From the NCBI GenBank assembly GCA_965230795.1, contig OZ246020.1:3472001-3536000 (forward strand): 64,000 nucleotides of DNA, written 5' to 3'. The notes beneath the pieces are model-generated. The model worked only from the letters and a program-made list of their open reading frames with translations, was not told the DNA's origin and did not search any database. Shown in pieces: positions 34,718 through 43,335 of this stretch (its first letter is position 1; every line of letters starts with the position of its first letter). Made by a program: the position numbers and the translations under genes. The stretch comes from PZPK01 sp965230795 (GTDB lineage: Bacteria; Pseudomonadota; Gammaproteobacteria; Pseudomonadales; Oleiphilaceae).

Positions 34718-34927
34718 TTATACAGGCGTGATGTTCTCAGCCTGTGGGCCTTTTTGACCAGAAGTGACGGTAAATTCAACCTGCTGACCTTCTGTCAGGG
34801 TTTTAAAGCCTGAACCTGTGATCGCACTGAAGTGAGCAAATACGTCTGGACCAGATTGCTGCTCGATAAAACCAAAACCTTTTGTTTCGTTGAACCATTT
34901 AACGGTACCGGTAACGGTGTTAGACAT
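34718..34927 (-). CDS. Cold-shock (CspA-family) protein
   Basis: 69 aa: TVTGTVKWFNETKGFGFIEQ and VFAHFSAITGSGFKTL carry the RNP-1 and RNP-2 motifs of the single-stranded nucleic-acid-binding OB fold. It should act as an RNA chaperone. A leader of about 150 bases precedes it, as in cspA-type genes whose 5' UTR controls cold induction. Flanked downstream by a strong terminator, so it is monocistronic. Confidence 0.95.
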   Translation of the reverse strand: MSNTVTGTVKWFNETKGFGFIEQQSGPDVFAHFSAITGSGFKTLTEGQQVEFTVTSGQKGPQAENITPV

Positions 34928-35113
34928 GACATGTCTCCTGAAATAAATAAATACAATAATGCCTTCGATGAAGGCGGGAATAGCGTGAAAACAGACTTGA
35001 ATTTAGATACTACAGGACGAAGAACTACGGGGAATGCAACGAAACGAGGATGTAAACTTTAGACTTTCTTTCTAGCTGGCCGGCACATTATCCCATTGGC
35101 GGTGAGCGGTCAA
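34928..35113 (-). promoter_or_regulatory. Promoter and long 5' leader of the cold-shock gene
   Basis: On the - strand TTGACC (35113-35108) and GATAAT (35092-35087), 15 bases apart, make a plausible promoter, placing the start near 35080 and a leader of about 150 bases before ATG 34927, with CAGGAGAC as ribosome site. A long leader is typical of cspA-type genes; the cold-shock box itself was not confirmed. Confidence 0.55.
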
Positions 35114-35182
35114 ACACTTTCGTATTTCTTTTTGTATACAACTTGGGATACACCCGGTGACAATTTCCCCGGGCCGGCACAG

Positions 35183-35698
35183 CTAGTACTCGTATGGTTC
35201 GATCGTCGCCTTCAGCATCCGATAGCCTGCAGTGGCGTATTGGGTTTCAGACAATTCCGTTTTCATTTCGCCACTGACCCAGACCGGATCCCACAGTCCC
35301 GATGACACCAGCGGCTCCTTAAGCACCACATACACCATCTGGTTTTCCGGTGGTGGCGGCACATGAATACAGGCTCCCATGTACGGTACCAGCAGGAATT
35401 CTTCTATGGTGGTGCCATCGTACTTGATGGGTATGACGTAACCGGGGAGCTTGAGCTTTTGACCACTCAAGGCCTCCACGACAGGTGCCGGCATATTACT
35501 CGCTTCAAAGGTTTGCGGGTCATCACTTTCGAGATTGAACTCATGCTGAGGCGCCATCAAACTGTAATCCGGTTCCCAGCCAGCTGGCATCAAAGCATCC
35601 CATTCGGTTTCAGGATATTCTTCTGCAAGCGCAGTCGTTGTGTAAAGCAGGCAAAGCAACGCGAATATTGTGTAACAACGGCATCTAAAACCATTCAT
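35183..35698 (-). CDS. DUF3299 periplasmic protein of the zinc operon
   Basis: 171 aa from ATG 35698 (MNGFRCRCYTIFALL), AGGAG upstream. Signal peptide to about TTTALAEE, then LKLPGYVIPIKYDG, FLLVPYMGACIHVPPPPENQ and VYVVLKEPLV, the DUF3299 pattern. It closes the operon with the ABC permease (14 bases apart). In Vibrio the equivalent gene lies in the zinc-uptake zrg operon with DUF2796 and an ABC pair; the same order here supports a zinc role. Confidence 0.8.
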   Translation of the reverse strand: MNGFRCRCYTIFALLCLLYTTTALAEEYPETEWDALMPAGWEPDYSLMAPQHEFNLESDDPQTFEASNMPAPVVEALSGQKLKLPGYVIPIKYDGTTIEEFLLVPYMGACIHVPPPPENQMVYVVLKEPLVSSGLWDPVWVSGEMKTELSETQYATAGYRMLKATIEPYEY

Positions 35699-35711
35699 TC
35701 TATTTTTACTC

Positions 35712-36983
35712 CTAAGCCTTAACACTCATCCCATCGGTCAGGGATAGCCTGTAAGCACGATAACCGGGCAGCGCTCCCAAGACTACACTGAAAAGCAGTA
35801 TCAGTCCCAAAATGCTGCACTCATATTCACCCAACCATTCAAGTGGAATATACAGCCCAAACGACTGAAACACAGGTGCCGCCAGCGCGATCATGAGGTA
35901 GTAGAGCCCTGTCCCCAACACAATCCCCAGCAAGGCAAACAAAAACGATTCAAGTGTTAGCAGGGTAAACACCTGATTAGGCCGCGCACCAAGCGAACGC
36001 AGGATGGCAATCTCGCGACGACGCTCATTAAGACTGCTGAGTATCAATGTCAGCAAGCCGATAAAACTGTTCACCAGCACAAAAATGGACACCGCGAACA
36101 GCGCTTTTTCCGCCGTACCGATCAGCTGCCACAACTCGGCCAGTGCAATACCCGGTAGAATGGCCAACAGTGGCTCCTTACGGTAGTTGTTAATGGCCCG
36201 CTGCAATCTGAAAATATCCATTTTCGAATTGAGCCCGAGCATAAAAGCCGTAATCTGTTTGGGCTGCAGATCCATGCTTAGGGCTTCTTTAGCACTGACA
36301 GTATCGCGACTGCGCGTGCCCCCCTGCCAGTCGATATGCAAAGCCTCAATACCCTCAAGACTGACCAGAATGCTGCGATCCACCGGCGTCCCGGTTTTCT
36401 TCAAAATACCCACAAGAGTAAAAGGTTTGTCGTCGTGTCGGGAAAAATGGGTATCGCTGATGCCGTGAGCCAGCGTGAGATCATCGCCGGGCTGATAGCC
36501 AAGCTCCTGAGCCACATCCGCACCAATCACTGCATCATAAACATCTGCAAATGGCTGCCCTTCACTAAAGGCCAACACTTGCTCATCACCGTAGGTAAAG
36601 TAATGAAAATAGTCCTGCGTGGTGCCGATAACACGAAATCCCCGGTGAGAATCCCCCAGTGACAGGGGTACAGACCAGGCTACTGAACGATGGCCACTGA
36701 TCTCCTGGTAACTCTTCCAGTCAATGTTGTTGGTGGCATTGCCAATATGGAACACCGAATACAACAGCAACGGAAGCGGACCACTGCGCGCGCCGACCAA
36801 TAAATCAGTACCGCTGACAGTACTGGTAAAACTTTCCCGGGCTTCGCTACGGATGGTTTCAACACTGAGAATCAACACCACACTGATGGCAATACTGAAA
36901 ATGGCCAGCCCCGCCGTGAAGCGCCGGTTCCACATGCTTTTAAGGGTTAGCTCGGATAACAGGGCAAGACGATTGCCTATCAT
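35712..36983 (-). CDS. ABC transporter permease (FtsX/MacB type)
   Basis: 423 aa. One N-terminal membrane segment, a large periplasmic region (about 45-270) and three C-terminal helices with the FtsX hallmark (SLNERRREIAILRSLGARPN). The frame overlaps the ATPase gene by 4 bases, so they are made together. Such permeases often move substrates from the outer leaflet or drive a periplasmic machine rather than import ions directly. In this context it is the permease of a zinc-linked system. Confidence 0.9.
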   Translation of the reverse strand: MIGNRLALLSELTLKSMWNRRFTAGLAIFSIAISVVLILSVETIRSEARESFTSTVSGTDLLVGARSGPLPLLLYSVFHIGNATNNIDWKSYQEISGHRSVAWSVPLSLGDSHRGFRVIGTTQDYFHYFTYGDEQVLAFSEGQPFADVYDAVIGADVAQELGYQPGDDLTLAHGISDTHFSRHDDKPFTLVGILKKTGTPVDRSILVSLEGIEALHIDWQGGTRSRDTVSAKEALSMDLQPKQITAFMLGLNSKMDIFRLQRAINNYRKEPLLAILPGIALAELWQLIGTAEKALFAVSIFVLVNSFIGLLTLILSSLNERRREIAILRSLGARPNQVFTLLTLESFLFALLGIVLGTGLYYLMIALAAPVFQSFGLYIPLEWLGEYECSILGLILLFSVVLGALPGYRAYRLSLTDGMSVKA

Positions 36984-37711
36984 GACACCGCCTCCCCTGC
37001 TAAAAATGCCCGGTTGATCTGGGGAAATTCAATACTGCGATCAAAAAAGTTTTCCAGGCTGGCATCATGACTGACAAACAAAAGCGTGCTGCCATTGGCC
37101 TCACATTCACGCATCAGCAAAGAGATGAAACCACTGCGCGCATCCGTATCCAGAGCCGAAGTAGGCTCGTCGGCAATAAGTAATTCGGGCGCACCGATCA
37201 GTGACCTCGCGGCCGCCACCCTCTGTTGCTGTCCAACGCTGAGTTCACGAGCCGGTCGGTCCCGAAACTCCATTGGATCCAGTTGCAGGTGGGTCATGAG
37301 GTCCACCGCTACGCGCTGAAGCGAGGTCGACGTTTGCAAGGCATGCTGACGCCTTCGCGCCGAAAACTTGCAGGACAGCAGAATGTTATCGAGCACTGAA
37401 AGATAGGGAATCAAATTGAATTGCTGAAAAATAAAGCCGATATGATCTGCACGAAACTGGTCACGCCTTGCTGCAGATAGCGAAGCGACATTCTGCCCGA
37501 GCACTTCAAGCGTACCGGCGTTCGGCATGTTCAATCCAGCAATCAGGCCCAGCAGCGTCGACTTGCCGCATCCGCTGTTGCCACGAATAAACACGCGTTC
37601 ACCTTTGGCAACATTCAGATCAGGAATATCGAGGATGTCCCGCTGGCCCCCGGGCCAGCGAAACCTTAGCTGATTAATATACAATACCGCATCAGAATCA
37701 GCCTTTACCAT
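36980..37711 (-). CDS. ABC transporter ATPase (LolD/MacB type)
   Basis: 243 aa. Walker A GNSGCGKST near residue 40, Q-loop in FIFQQFNLIPYLSV, ABC signature ELSVGQQQRVAAARSLI, Walker B ELLIADEPTSALD, and the switch His in FVSHD. It overlaps the DUF2796 gene by 7 bases upstream and the permease by 4 downstream. It powers the FtsX-type permease of the zinc operon. Confidence 0.93.
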   Translation of the reverse strand: MVKADSDAVLYINQLRFRWPGGQRDILDIPDLNVAKGERVFIRGNSGCGKSTLLGLIAGLNMPNAGTLEVLGQNVASLSAARRDQFRADHIGFIFQQFNLIPYLSVLDNILLSCKFSARRRQHALQTSTSLQRVAVDLMTHLQLDPMEFRDRPARELSVGQQQRVAAARSLIGAPELLIADEPTSALDTDARSGFISLLMRECEANGSTLLFVSHDASLENFFDRSIEFPQINRAFLAGEAVS

Positions 37712-38379
37712 TTCACCTCCGCTTGATCTTTATTCAGCTCAAACAATGCCTGCCCGGAAGCGGAGATCAACTGTGCCTCAATCTCTTCAAGGGAGGTGAA
37801 ACGCTCAAACATCTTCACTGTCATGCGTCCTGTCTTGACCGTGGCGTCACACTCAAAATGATACTCCACTTCAAACTCGGAATGGCTTTCAGCATGATGC
37901 TCATGCTCGTCATCATGATGGCCATCATGATCGTCGTGATGTTCATCGTCATGGTGTTCGTCGTGATGATCATCATGGTGCTCGTCGTGGTGATCATCGT
38001 GGTGCTCGTCGTGGTGATCATCGTGGTGCTCGTCATGCTCACCATGGGTCTCTTCAAGCAGTGCGGAGTTTACCGCCACATGCTCCAGTTCACAGCCTTG
38101 AGGCTGCCGCAGCACAACGACCTGATTTCCCTGTGTCAAAAACTCAGCGGCCTCTCGAACACTCTGTTCCTGCTGTTCAGTTTTGGGCTGGTGCTCGAAG
38201 CCAACAATATCCATGGCAGGTATGGCAAACCGCATTTCGATTTCCTTGCCCTCCACGGCGATATCCAGCTTGGCATGGCCGTGCTCATGCGCATCATGGT
38301 CCCGCTCAAAGGCCACAGCCGGCCATGACAGGGCCAACAATGACGATGCCAAAAAACAGTGTTTACGTGAAACTTTCAT
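37705..38379 (-). CDS. zrgA: Histidine-rich DUF2796 periplasmic zinc-binding protein
   Basis: 224 aa from ATG 38379 (MKVSRKHCFLASSLLALSWP), GAGGAT upstream. After the signal peptide come DHDAHEHGHAKLDIAVEG and FAIPAMDIVGFEHQPKTEQQ, the DUF2796 core. Between about residues 110 and 165 there is a long His/Asp/Glu run built of HDEHHDDH-type repeats, a clear metal sponge. In Vibrio, ZrgA is a DUF2796 protein of the zinc importer ZrgABCDE; the symbol is given by that analogy. Confidence 0.82.
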   Translation of the reverse strand: MKVSRKHCFLASSLLALSWPAVAFERDHDAHEHGHAKLDIAVEGKEIEMRFAIPAMDIVGFEHQPKTEQQEQSVREAAEFLTQGNQVVVLRQPQGCELEHVAVNSALLEETHGEHDEHHDDHHDEHHDDHHDEHHDDHHDEHHDDEHHDDHDGHHDDEHEHHAESHSEFEVEYHFECDATVKTGRMTVKMFERFTSLEEIEAQLISASGQALFELNKDQAEVKW

Positions 38380-38491
38380 CCTAAATCCTCTTTGCGTGCA
38401 GACTCTCAGCAAAGAGCGTCATGCAACCTTATGTCATGAATTCGCTGCATCCTGTTCGACGACAGAATCACAGCCGCTTCGAAATCGGGAG

Positions 38492-38839
38492 TTAGGAGAG
38501 TATGGGTGGGGCGCGTGAATCGTAGAGTTTAAAGAGTGAAAGCCTGGGCAGGTTAATCAAATCCCAGGCGAAACAAAGTAAAAACGAATGACCAAGCAAC
38601 AAAAGCGATGGCGACTGCAAGGCAAGCAGATTCGAGAATAAGCGGCACTCATCGCAATACTGGTGTGCGGCCTCATGTTCTCCGGAATCTGTCAGTTGAT
38701 GCAGACCCGGAACCGACGATCCGCTTCCGTCGGAGAACGCCAGGTGTTCTGCATAGTGGTAATTCGCCATAACTGGCGCCACCACCGAGGCCAGTATCAG
38801 AGATACCAGCAAACAGCGAACAAGAACACGAGAGGCCAT
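38492..38839 (-). CDS. Small secreted or membrane protein of the zinc locus, unknown
   Basis: 115 aa from ATG 38839 (MASRVLVRCLLVSLILASVV). After a signal-like segment there are several His (HYAEHLAF; GEHEAAHQYCDECRLF) with a CxxC, then a hydrophobic helix (SLLLLGHSFLLCFAWDL). The His/Cys pattern suits metal contact. It is on the - strand between the COG0523 GTPase and zrgA, with about 100-base gaps. It resembles the DUF2946-type proteins found beside metal transporters. Confidence 0.6.
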   Translation of the reverse strand: MASRVLVRCLLVSLILASVVAPVMANYHYAEHLAFSDGSGSSVPGLHQLTDSGEHEAAHQYCDECRLFSNLLALQSPSLLLLGHSFLLCFAWDLINLPRLSLFKLYDSRAPPILS

Positions 38840-38934
38840 CACGGAATCAATAACTCCAATGTGAGCACCTGAATGAGGTAGATGGAAATCATAGAGACAA
38901 GTCGCCGGGCTCGCAACGATGCATATTCCTGCAT
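38839..38934 (-). CDS. Possible 31-aa membrane peptide coupled to the next gene
   Basis: An ORF from ATG 38934 to TGA 38839 encodes MQEYASLRARRLVSMISIYL and 11 more, largely hydrophobic, residues. Its stop overlaps the next start as TGATG. A GGTGA precedes the start. The overlap suggests coupling, but the ORF is too short to be sure. Confidence 0.25.
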   Translation of the reverse strand: MQEYASLRARRLVSMISIYLIQVLTLELLIP

Positions 38935-38942
38935 GAAATCAC

Positions 38943-39971
38943 CTAATCTAACCTGCACGCCAGCAAGTCGTTTTCGAAGCGGCTTAAACTGCTTTCCCGC
39001 GAGCTGATAATTTCCACACGACTGTCAAAAGCCTCATCCAAAAATAGTTCGCGCAAGACCCCATCGGCGAGGTTGTAGGCAACGATACCTTCACTGGTCA
39101 CAAACAGCCCCTTCAGACGCTCGATGTCCTGCTGCTCAAAGAGCTCTCGAAGCTTGCGGCGATCGAAGACCTGAGTGGGTCGAAAAACCCAACCCTGACT
39201 GAAAAAACCTTCCCCCCGATTGCGAATGGAAATAAAGCCCGATTCGGGGAACTGCACACGATCGGCAGCGGGTAACACACTCTCGTCCGGCTCAGGCCCG
39301 CTCCATTCGGGTAAGGGTCGCGCTTCAGCAGGTAAATCTAGCCATTCGCTTTGTATTTGGCCAAACTGAACCGGCTCGATTTTGCGCTGTGTCTTTTCCT
39401 TGAACGCGTCTATTCGCGCTTCCAGATAGTGGACCAGATTGTCCAGATCACCCTCCTGATACTGATCCGTTTTATTGGCAATAATGATATCGGCCACATC
39501 AAGTTGCTCGTTGAAGGTGTGGTGAGAGGTATAGCGGGCGTCGCGTATTTTGCGGGCATCCACCAGGGTCAGAGTTGCCCGTAGATCCAGCACATCGCGA
39601 TAGTGCTCCGATTGCAGAATCGCGAGCACCTCTGAAGGGTGTCCCAGCCCCGTCGGCTCAATCAGCAGCCGATCAGGCTTGGCCTCTTTCAGCAGGGAAT
39701 TCAGGGCAATGTGCATCGGTACACCAGCGGCGCAGCACATGCATCCGCCCGGTACCTCTTTAATGGCAATCATATCCCCCTGTCCGGCATCGCCTTGCAG
39801 TAAACTGCCGTCAATCCCCACCTCACCAAACTCATTGACCAGAACCGCCCAGCGTTCGTTATCAGGTTTTTGCGCCAACAGATGTTGAATGGCTGTGCTC
39901 TTTCCGACGCCCAAAAAACCGGTGATGACATTGCAGGGAATATGTTTCAAAAGAGAATTCGACGCAGACAT
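38943..39971 (-). CDS. COG0523-family zinc GTPase (metallochaperone)
   Basis: 342 aa. Walker A GFLGVGKST (18-26), VNEFGEVGIDG switch I, the metal motif GGCMCC (Cys77, 79, 80), EPTGLGHPSEVL and a NKTD guanine motif. The C-terminal domain reads SEGIVAYNLADGV. COG0523 proteins such as ZigA and ZagA deliver zinc to client enzymes under zinc starvation and are often Zur-regulated; a Zur-type palindrome lies 82 bases upstream. It is the first gene of the probable zinc operon. Confidence 0.92.
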   Translation of the reverse strand: MSASNSLLKHIPCNVITGFLGVGKSTAIQHLLAQKPDNERWAVLVNEFGEVGIDGSLLQGDAGQGDMIAIKEVPGGCMCCAAGVPMHIALNSLLKEAKPDRLLIEPTGLGHPSEVLAILQSEHYRDVLDLRATLTLVDARKIRDARYTSHHTFNEQLDVADIIIANKTDQYQEGDLDNLVHYLEARIDAFKEKTQRKIEPVQFGQIQSEWLDLPAEARPLPEWSGPEPDESVLPAADRVQFPESGFISIRNRGEGFFSQGWVFRPTQVFDRRKLRELFEQQDIERLKGLFVTSEGIVAYNLADGVLRELFLDEAFDSRVEIISSRESSLSRFENDLLACRLD

Positions 39972-40052
39972 TCGTTTGACTATCCTTCAGGTGTTCAGAT
40001 CAGGGTATGTCCGTACAAGCAGTGGCTTATGATACACCGCCCCAAAAGACAC

Positions 40053-40065
40053 GTTATAACATAAC
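40053..40065. promoter_or_regulatory. Zur-box-like palindrome before the zinc GTPase
   Basis: GTTATAACATAAC, with half sites GTTAT and ATAAC, matches the core of the gammaproteobacterial Zur box (GTTATANTATAAC) with small changes. It is 82 bases upstream of ATG 39971. Zinc repression of the downstream operon is inferred. Confidence 0.65.
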
Positions 40066-40223
40066 ACTTTTCTTCTGTGTACGGATTTTCAAATCGCGAC
40101 GCTGAAAAGGACGGAAAATTGCTAGGGGATTACACCATCAAAGCAGAGCCCGGCACCTGCTCACCAAAGAAAGGATGGGCGGCAAAAGACAAAGCATTTG
40201 AAGAAGAGAAGACCATTGGTAAT

Positions 40224-40258
40224 AAAAAAGGCAGACATGCTTCGCATACCTGCCTTTT
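40224..40258. terminator. Bidirectional hairpin terminator
   Basis: A-run, then GGCAG...ATGC-TTC-GCAT...CTGCC, then a T-run. It lies 31 bases after the EF-hand gene stop at 40289 (- strand) and also would end rightward transcripts. In the 317-base gap 39972-40288, apart from the Zur-like box, nothing else is seen. Confidence 0.9.
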
Positions 40259-40288
40259 ACCCGAATGGAAGTTTAAGCGTGATAAGGA

Positions 40289-40882
40289 CTATGGCTGACC
40301 TGCTGCGGTCGCTTCACCATGAGTCACTGTGTATTCGCCAATACTCAGCAAGCCATCGCGATCAAAATCCGACTGGGAGAATGACTGCTGTAAGTCGCTG
40401 GATGCGGACGCTTCAGCCACGCTCAGCATGCCATCCTTGTTTGCATCGAGATTCCTGAAGGTTTCATCGGATGCCATCATCTGCCATTCCGCATCAGTGA
40501 CCTGGCTATGCAGCTGCTGCTCCAGATCGTTGAGCGCGATCAGGTGTTTGGTTAAATGGGACAGCGCCAGGGGATGCCCCTTGTCGGCTGCGGCTCGATA
40601 CCAGCTCATTGAGTATTCCCGAATGGTATGTGCACTCGCACCCAGGACCATGGGATCACTCTCACCGTTCACCAACAGTGATGCGAAACACTGGGCGGTA
40701 TCGAAAGCCTGAATCTGGCTAACGGTGTCCACGTTGTAGCCATTCTCGAAACAGGCATCGAATGGAGAGCTGTAAATGTCTGTGGGAGCTTCCTGGGCCA
40801 TGGCATGGCTGAACCAGCCACCCAATACGAATAGAGAGAAAAAAGAAACTTTGAAAGACTGTGCAATTACCTTCATGTTCAT
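40289..40882 (-). CDS. Secreted EF-hand calcium-binding protein
   Basis: 197 aa, ATG 40882 with GGAGG 5 bases upstream. A signal peptide ends near SHAMAQ. The middle (YRAAADKGHPLALSHLTKHL) looks like one Sel1-type helical pair. Two C-terminal EF-hands are visible: LDANKDGMLSVAEA and DFDRDGLLSIGEY, each with the D-x-D-x-DG pattern (N for D in the first). Probably periplasmic and calcium-bound; function unknown. Confidence 0.8.
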   Translation of the reverse strand: MNMKVIAQSFKVSFFSLFVLGGWFSHAMAQEAPTDIYSSPFDACFENGYNVDTVSQIQAFDTAQCFASLLVNGESDPMVLGASAHTIREYSMSWYRAAADKGHPLALSHLTKHLIALNDLEQQLHSQVTDAEWQMMASDETFRNLDANKDGMLSVAEASASSDLQQSFSQSDFDRDGLLSIGEYTVTHGEATAAGQP

Positions 40883-40997
40883 ACCCGCCTCCAGAAAGTG
40901 TGCGTGAGAATCGTAGGTAAGTGCTTTGAGTATAGGACAGCATGAGGGGCCGACAGGCCTGAAATCAAAACTATTGTGAACAGATGCTGGACGAGAA

Positions 40998-41150
40998 CCT
41001 GTCCCTTTCCACGTGATCTTTTATCACTACCTGGTCATGCGACCATAAATTTGCCCCATGTATAGAATAGGTTTCGATTGAAGGTATGCAGCGTGGAAGG
41101 ATCTGATGGCTTCTGCTGTTGAGGCAAAGCGGACTTCGATTTGCCTCTTT
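40998..41150 (+). ncRNA. Gap segment with a hairpin and T-run; possible small RNA
   Basis: GAGGCAAA (41121-41128) and TTTGCCTC (41140-41147) form a stem followed by TTTT, so a rightward transcript would end here, yet no gene precedes it. Near 41003 the CTGTCCC motif resembles the RAYT end motif. A weak promoter may lie near 41025-41055, but this is not convincing. No coding sequence is seen in 40883-41443. Confidence 0.25.
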
Positions 41151-41182
41151 TGCTTCATTGGCTGTTGGTGAATAGAGGACTT

Positions 41183-41248
41183 AATTGGAGCCCCTCCACC
41201 GCGTCATTGCCGCGCAGGCGGCAATGACGCGGTGGAGGGGCTCCAATT
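41183..41248. repeat. Perfect 31-bp inverted repeat with 4-base loop
   Basis: Bases 41183-41213 and 41218-41248 are exact reverse complements, separated by GCAG. The arms are GC-rich (GCCCCTCCACCGCGTC inside). No T-run follows, so it is not a standard terminator. It lies in the 561-base gap between the EF-hand and GFA genes. Confidence 0.97.
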
Positions 41249-41443
41249 GTGTCAGGATTTCAATCAACACAGTCTAAAGTGCTGCGCTAAAAAGGAAAGC
41301 TTATAACGTCCGCTTCTCTCACAATTCAGATGTGATTTTCCGCCAGACTAAGTCTGCTTTGGAAACGTTCGCAACTTCATCCTTGAGCCAACAAGGTCAA
41401 AAGTGTTTACCTTTCCAAATCCCGATTGCCTATCGATTAAAGA

Positions 41444-41836
41444 TTACTTCCGGTCACAGGAGTGGTGAATGCCGTCGGTCTCCGGAATGTCTCCCAGCGC
41501 GAAGGGGTTCACCCCCTCAATGCAGGCCACATTGACCGCATACTGGTTGGGATTCGAGCGCCTTTTGTGATGGGTATAAATACCGCACACAGAACAAAAA
41601 TAATGCTCAGCCGTTTTCGTATTGAGCTGGTACAGAGTCAGGTATTCTCTACCCTGAACGATTTTGAAAGCAGACAACGGAACGGAAGTCACAACCGCAC
41701 CTCGACGGGCGCACATGGAACAGTTGCAGCGGCTCAGATCCTCAAAGCCCTTCGGCAATTCAACATCGAACTGAACACGAGCACAATGACAGCTGCCGCG
41801 TTTCACCCCCTTCACGCCCCCCTGATTAATATCCAT
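41444..41836 (-). CDS. GFA-family (glutathione-dependent formaldehyde-activating-like) zinc protein
   Basis: 130 aa. GSCHCARVQFDVEL, RCNCSMCARRGAV and YFCSVCGIYTHHKRR give the Cys pattern of the GFA family, which binds two zincs. Gfa from Paracoccus was reported to form S-hydroxymethylglutathione, but most relatives have unknown substrates. It stands alone; the preceding gap is noted separately. Confidence 0.9.
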   Translation of the reverse strand: MDINQGGVKGVKRGSCHCARVQFDVELPKGFEDLSRCNCSMCARRGAVVTSVPLSAFKIVQGREYLTLYQLNTKTAEHYFCSVCGIYTHHKRRSNPNQYAVNVACIEGVNPFALGDIPETDGIHHSCDRK

Positions 41837-41970
41837 ATCCTTACTCTCTGCTGGTGATCGAATGATGCCCGGTCCATTGACCCTGAGAACCGGCCGTCCA
41901 TGATAGCGTTAATATTGCCGGGCATGCACAATGCAATATCTGCTGAAAAATCGACTGGAAATGACGAAGG

Positions 41971-42019
41971 GGTGTCGGGTGTCTAGCTTCAAGCTTCTGG
42001 CTTCTGGCTTCTGACGTCC
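41971..42019. repeat. Seven degenerate heptamers before the HD-GYP gene stop
   Basis: GGTGTCG, GGTGTCT, AGCTTCA, AGCTTCT, GGCTTCT, GGCTTCT and GACGTCC run in register. They share the GGTGTCT and RGCTTCN unit types with the array at 61981. Confidence 0.85.
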
Positions 42020-42030
42020 GACACTAAAAA

Positions 42031-43122
42031 TCAATCATCCGAATACTTCTCGGCAATGGCTAGGAAGAGTTGGTCGTTGTCGAGGAAGACCTGCAACATG
42101 ACCGGATCAAAATGCTTGCCCTGACCCTCTTTCATAATATCCAGAGCCTGCTGATGGGACATGGGGTCTTTGTAGCAGCGTTTGGAAATCAGGGCATCAT
42201 AGACATCAGCAATGGCCATTAGCCTTGCGGAAATGGGAATCGCGTCGCCGGACAAACCCTGCGGGTAGCCGGAACCGTCCCATTTTTCGTGGTGGCCATA
42301 GGCAATCTGTTCCGCGTACTTGAGAAAGCGGGCACCACGGCCCTGAACGGACTCGCTCGCTTTTCTCAGAGCATCCCCACCCAAAGTCGGGTGCGTGCGC
42401 ATGATTTCCCATTCCTCATCATTGAGCTTGCCCGGTTTGAGCAGCACCCGGTCAGGAATGCCGACTTTGCCGACATCGTGCAGAGGCGCGGTTTTGAAAA
42501 TGGCTTCGATATTGTCGTCGTTATCCAGCTCGTCCGAATATTCGGGGAAAGTGCGAATCATCTCAGCCAGGGTTTTAACGTAATACTGGGTACGAATGAT
42601 ATGGCTGCCGGTTTCGTTATCCCGGGTTTCCGCCAGCGAGGTCAGCGCGTTAATGATGACGTCCTGAGTGTGGCTGATTTCCTCGGTACGCTCGCGAACC
42701 TTTTCTTCCAGAATGCGGTTCTGGGCTTCCAGTTCCATCTTGGCCTGACGCAGGGTCAACTGGGTCTGGATTCGTGCCCGTACAATCGGTGCCGAAATCG
42801 GTTTGGTAATGTAGTCCACCGCCCCGCTCTGCAAACCCATGGCCTCGTCACCTTCCTCGTTGCGGGCGGTCACAAAAATCACTGGAATCTTACCCCAGGG
42901 CAATTGCTGATTAATGCTCTCCAGCACATCCATGCCAGTCATACCGGGCATGTTTACGTCCAGCAGAATCAGATCGATCTCATCGTGGTGGGCCGTTACC
43001 TGCTCCAGCGCCTGTTGGCCGCTGGTGGCAATCAACAGGTCATAATCGTCCTTCAAGACCTCAACCAGAATCTTGATATTGGTTGGTTCGTCATCCACTA
43101 ACAGGATTGATGGCTGTTGCAT
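42031..43122 (-). CDS. Response regulator with HD-GYP c-di-GMP phosphodiesterase
   Basis: 363 aa from ATG 43122 (MQQPSILLVDDEPTN), AGGG upstream. Receiver domain at 5-120 with phosphorylated Asp55 in ILLDVNMPG; a coiled linker (about 130-165); then HD-GYP with HDVGKVGIPD and GHHEKWDGSGYPQG, the full metal and GYP signature. It should hydrolyse cyclic di-GMP when phosphorylated. It is divergent from the hybrid kinase at 43336, a natural cognate partner. Confidence 0.92.
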   Translation of the reverse strand: MQQPSILLVDDEPTNIKILVEVLKDDYDLLIATSGQQALEQVTAHHDEIDLILLDVNMPGMTGMDVLESINQQLPWGKIPVIFVTARNEEGDEAMGLQSGAVDYITKPISAPIVRARIQTQLTLRQAKMELEAQNRILEEKVRERTEEISHTQDVIINALTSLAETRDNETGSHIIRTQYYVKTLAEMIRTFPEYSDELDNDDNIEAIFKTAPLHDVGKVGIPDRVLLKPGKLNDEEWEIMRTHPTLGGDALRKASESVQGRGARFLKYAEQIAYGHHEKWDGSGYPQGLSGDAIPISARLMAIADVYDALISKRCYKDPMSHQQALDIMKEGQGKHFDPVMLQVFLDNDQLFLAIAEKYSDD

Positions 43123-43335
43123 GGGGCTGCCCTTCAAAAATGCCGTGATAAACAGAATGTGCAAACACTACTATAGCCAAGCGACAGCCAGTCGCCATCG
43201 TAACTTTGTAACGAAAGCGCGCATGTTGTAAACGCTGTTGCAGAACAGTGATCGAGCCTGCAAACCTGTATTCACTCTCTATACTCAAGAGTAGCTGACA
43301 CGCTTTTCTTCCCAACCCGATGGTGAATTGACCCC

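Noticed and set aside
37723..38328. 201-aa + strand ORF with many Met/Val/Ile
   Set aside because: It is the complementary frame of the His/Asp-rich DUF2796 repeat.
40077..40298. 73-aa + strand ORF between the GTPase and EF-hand genes
   Set aside because: It runs through the terminator hairpin and has no signature.
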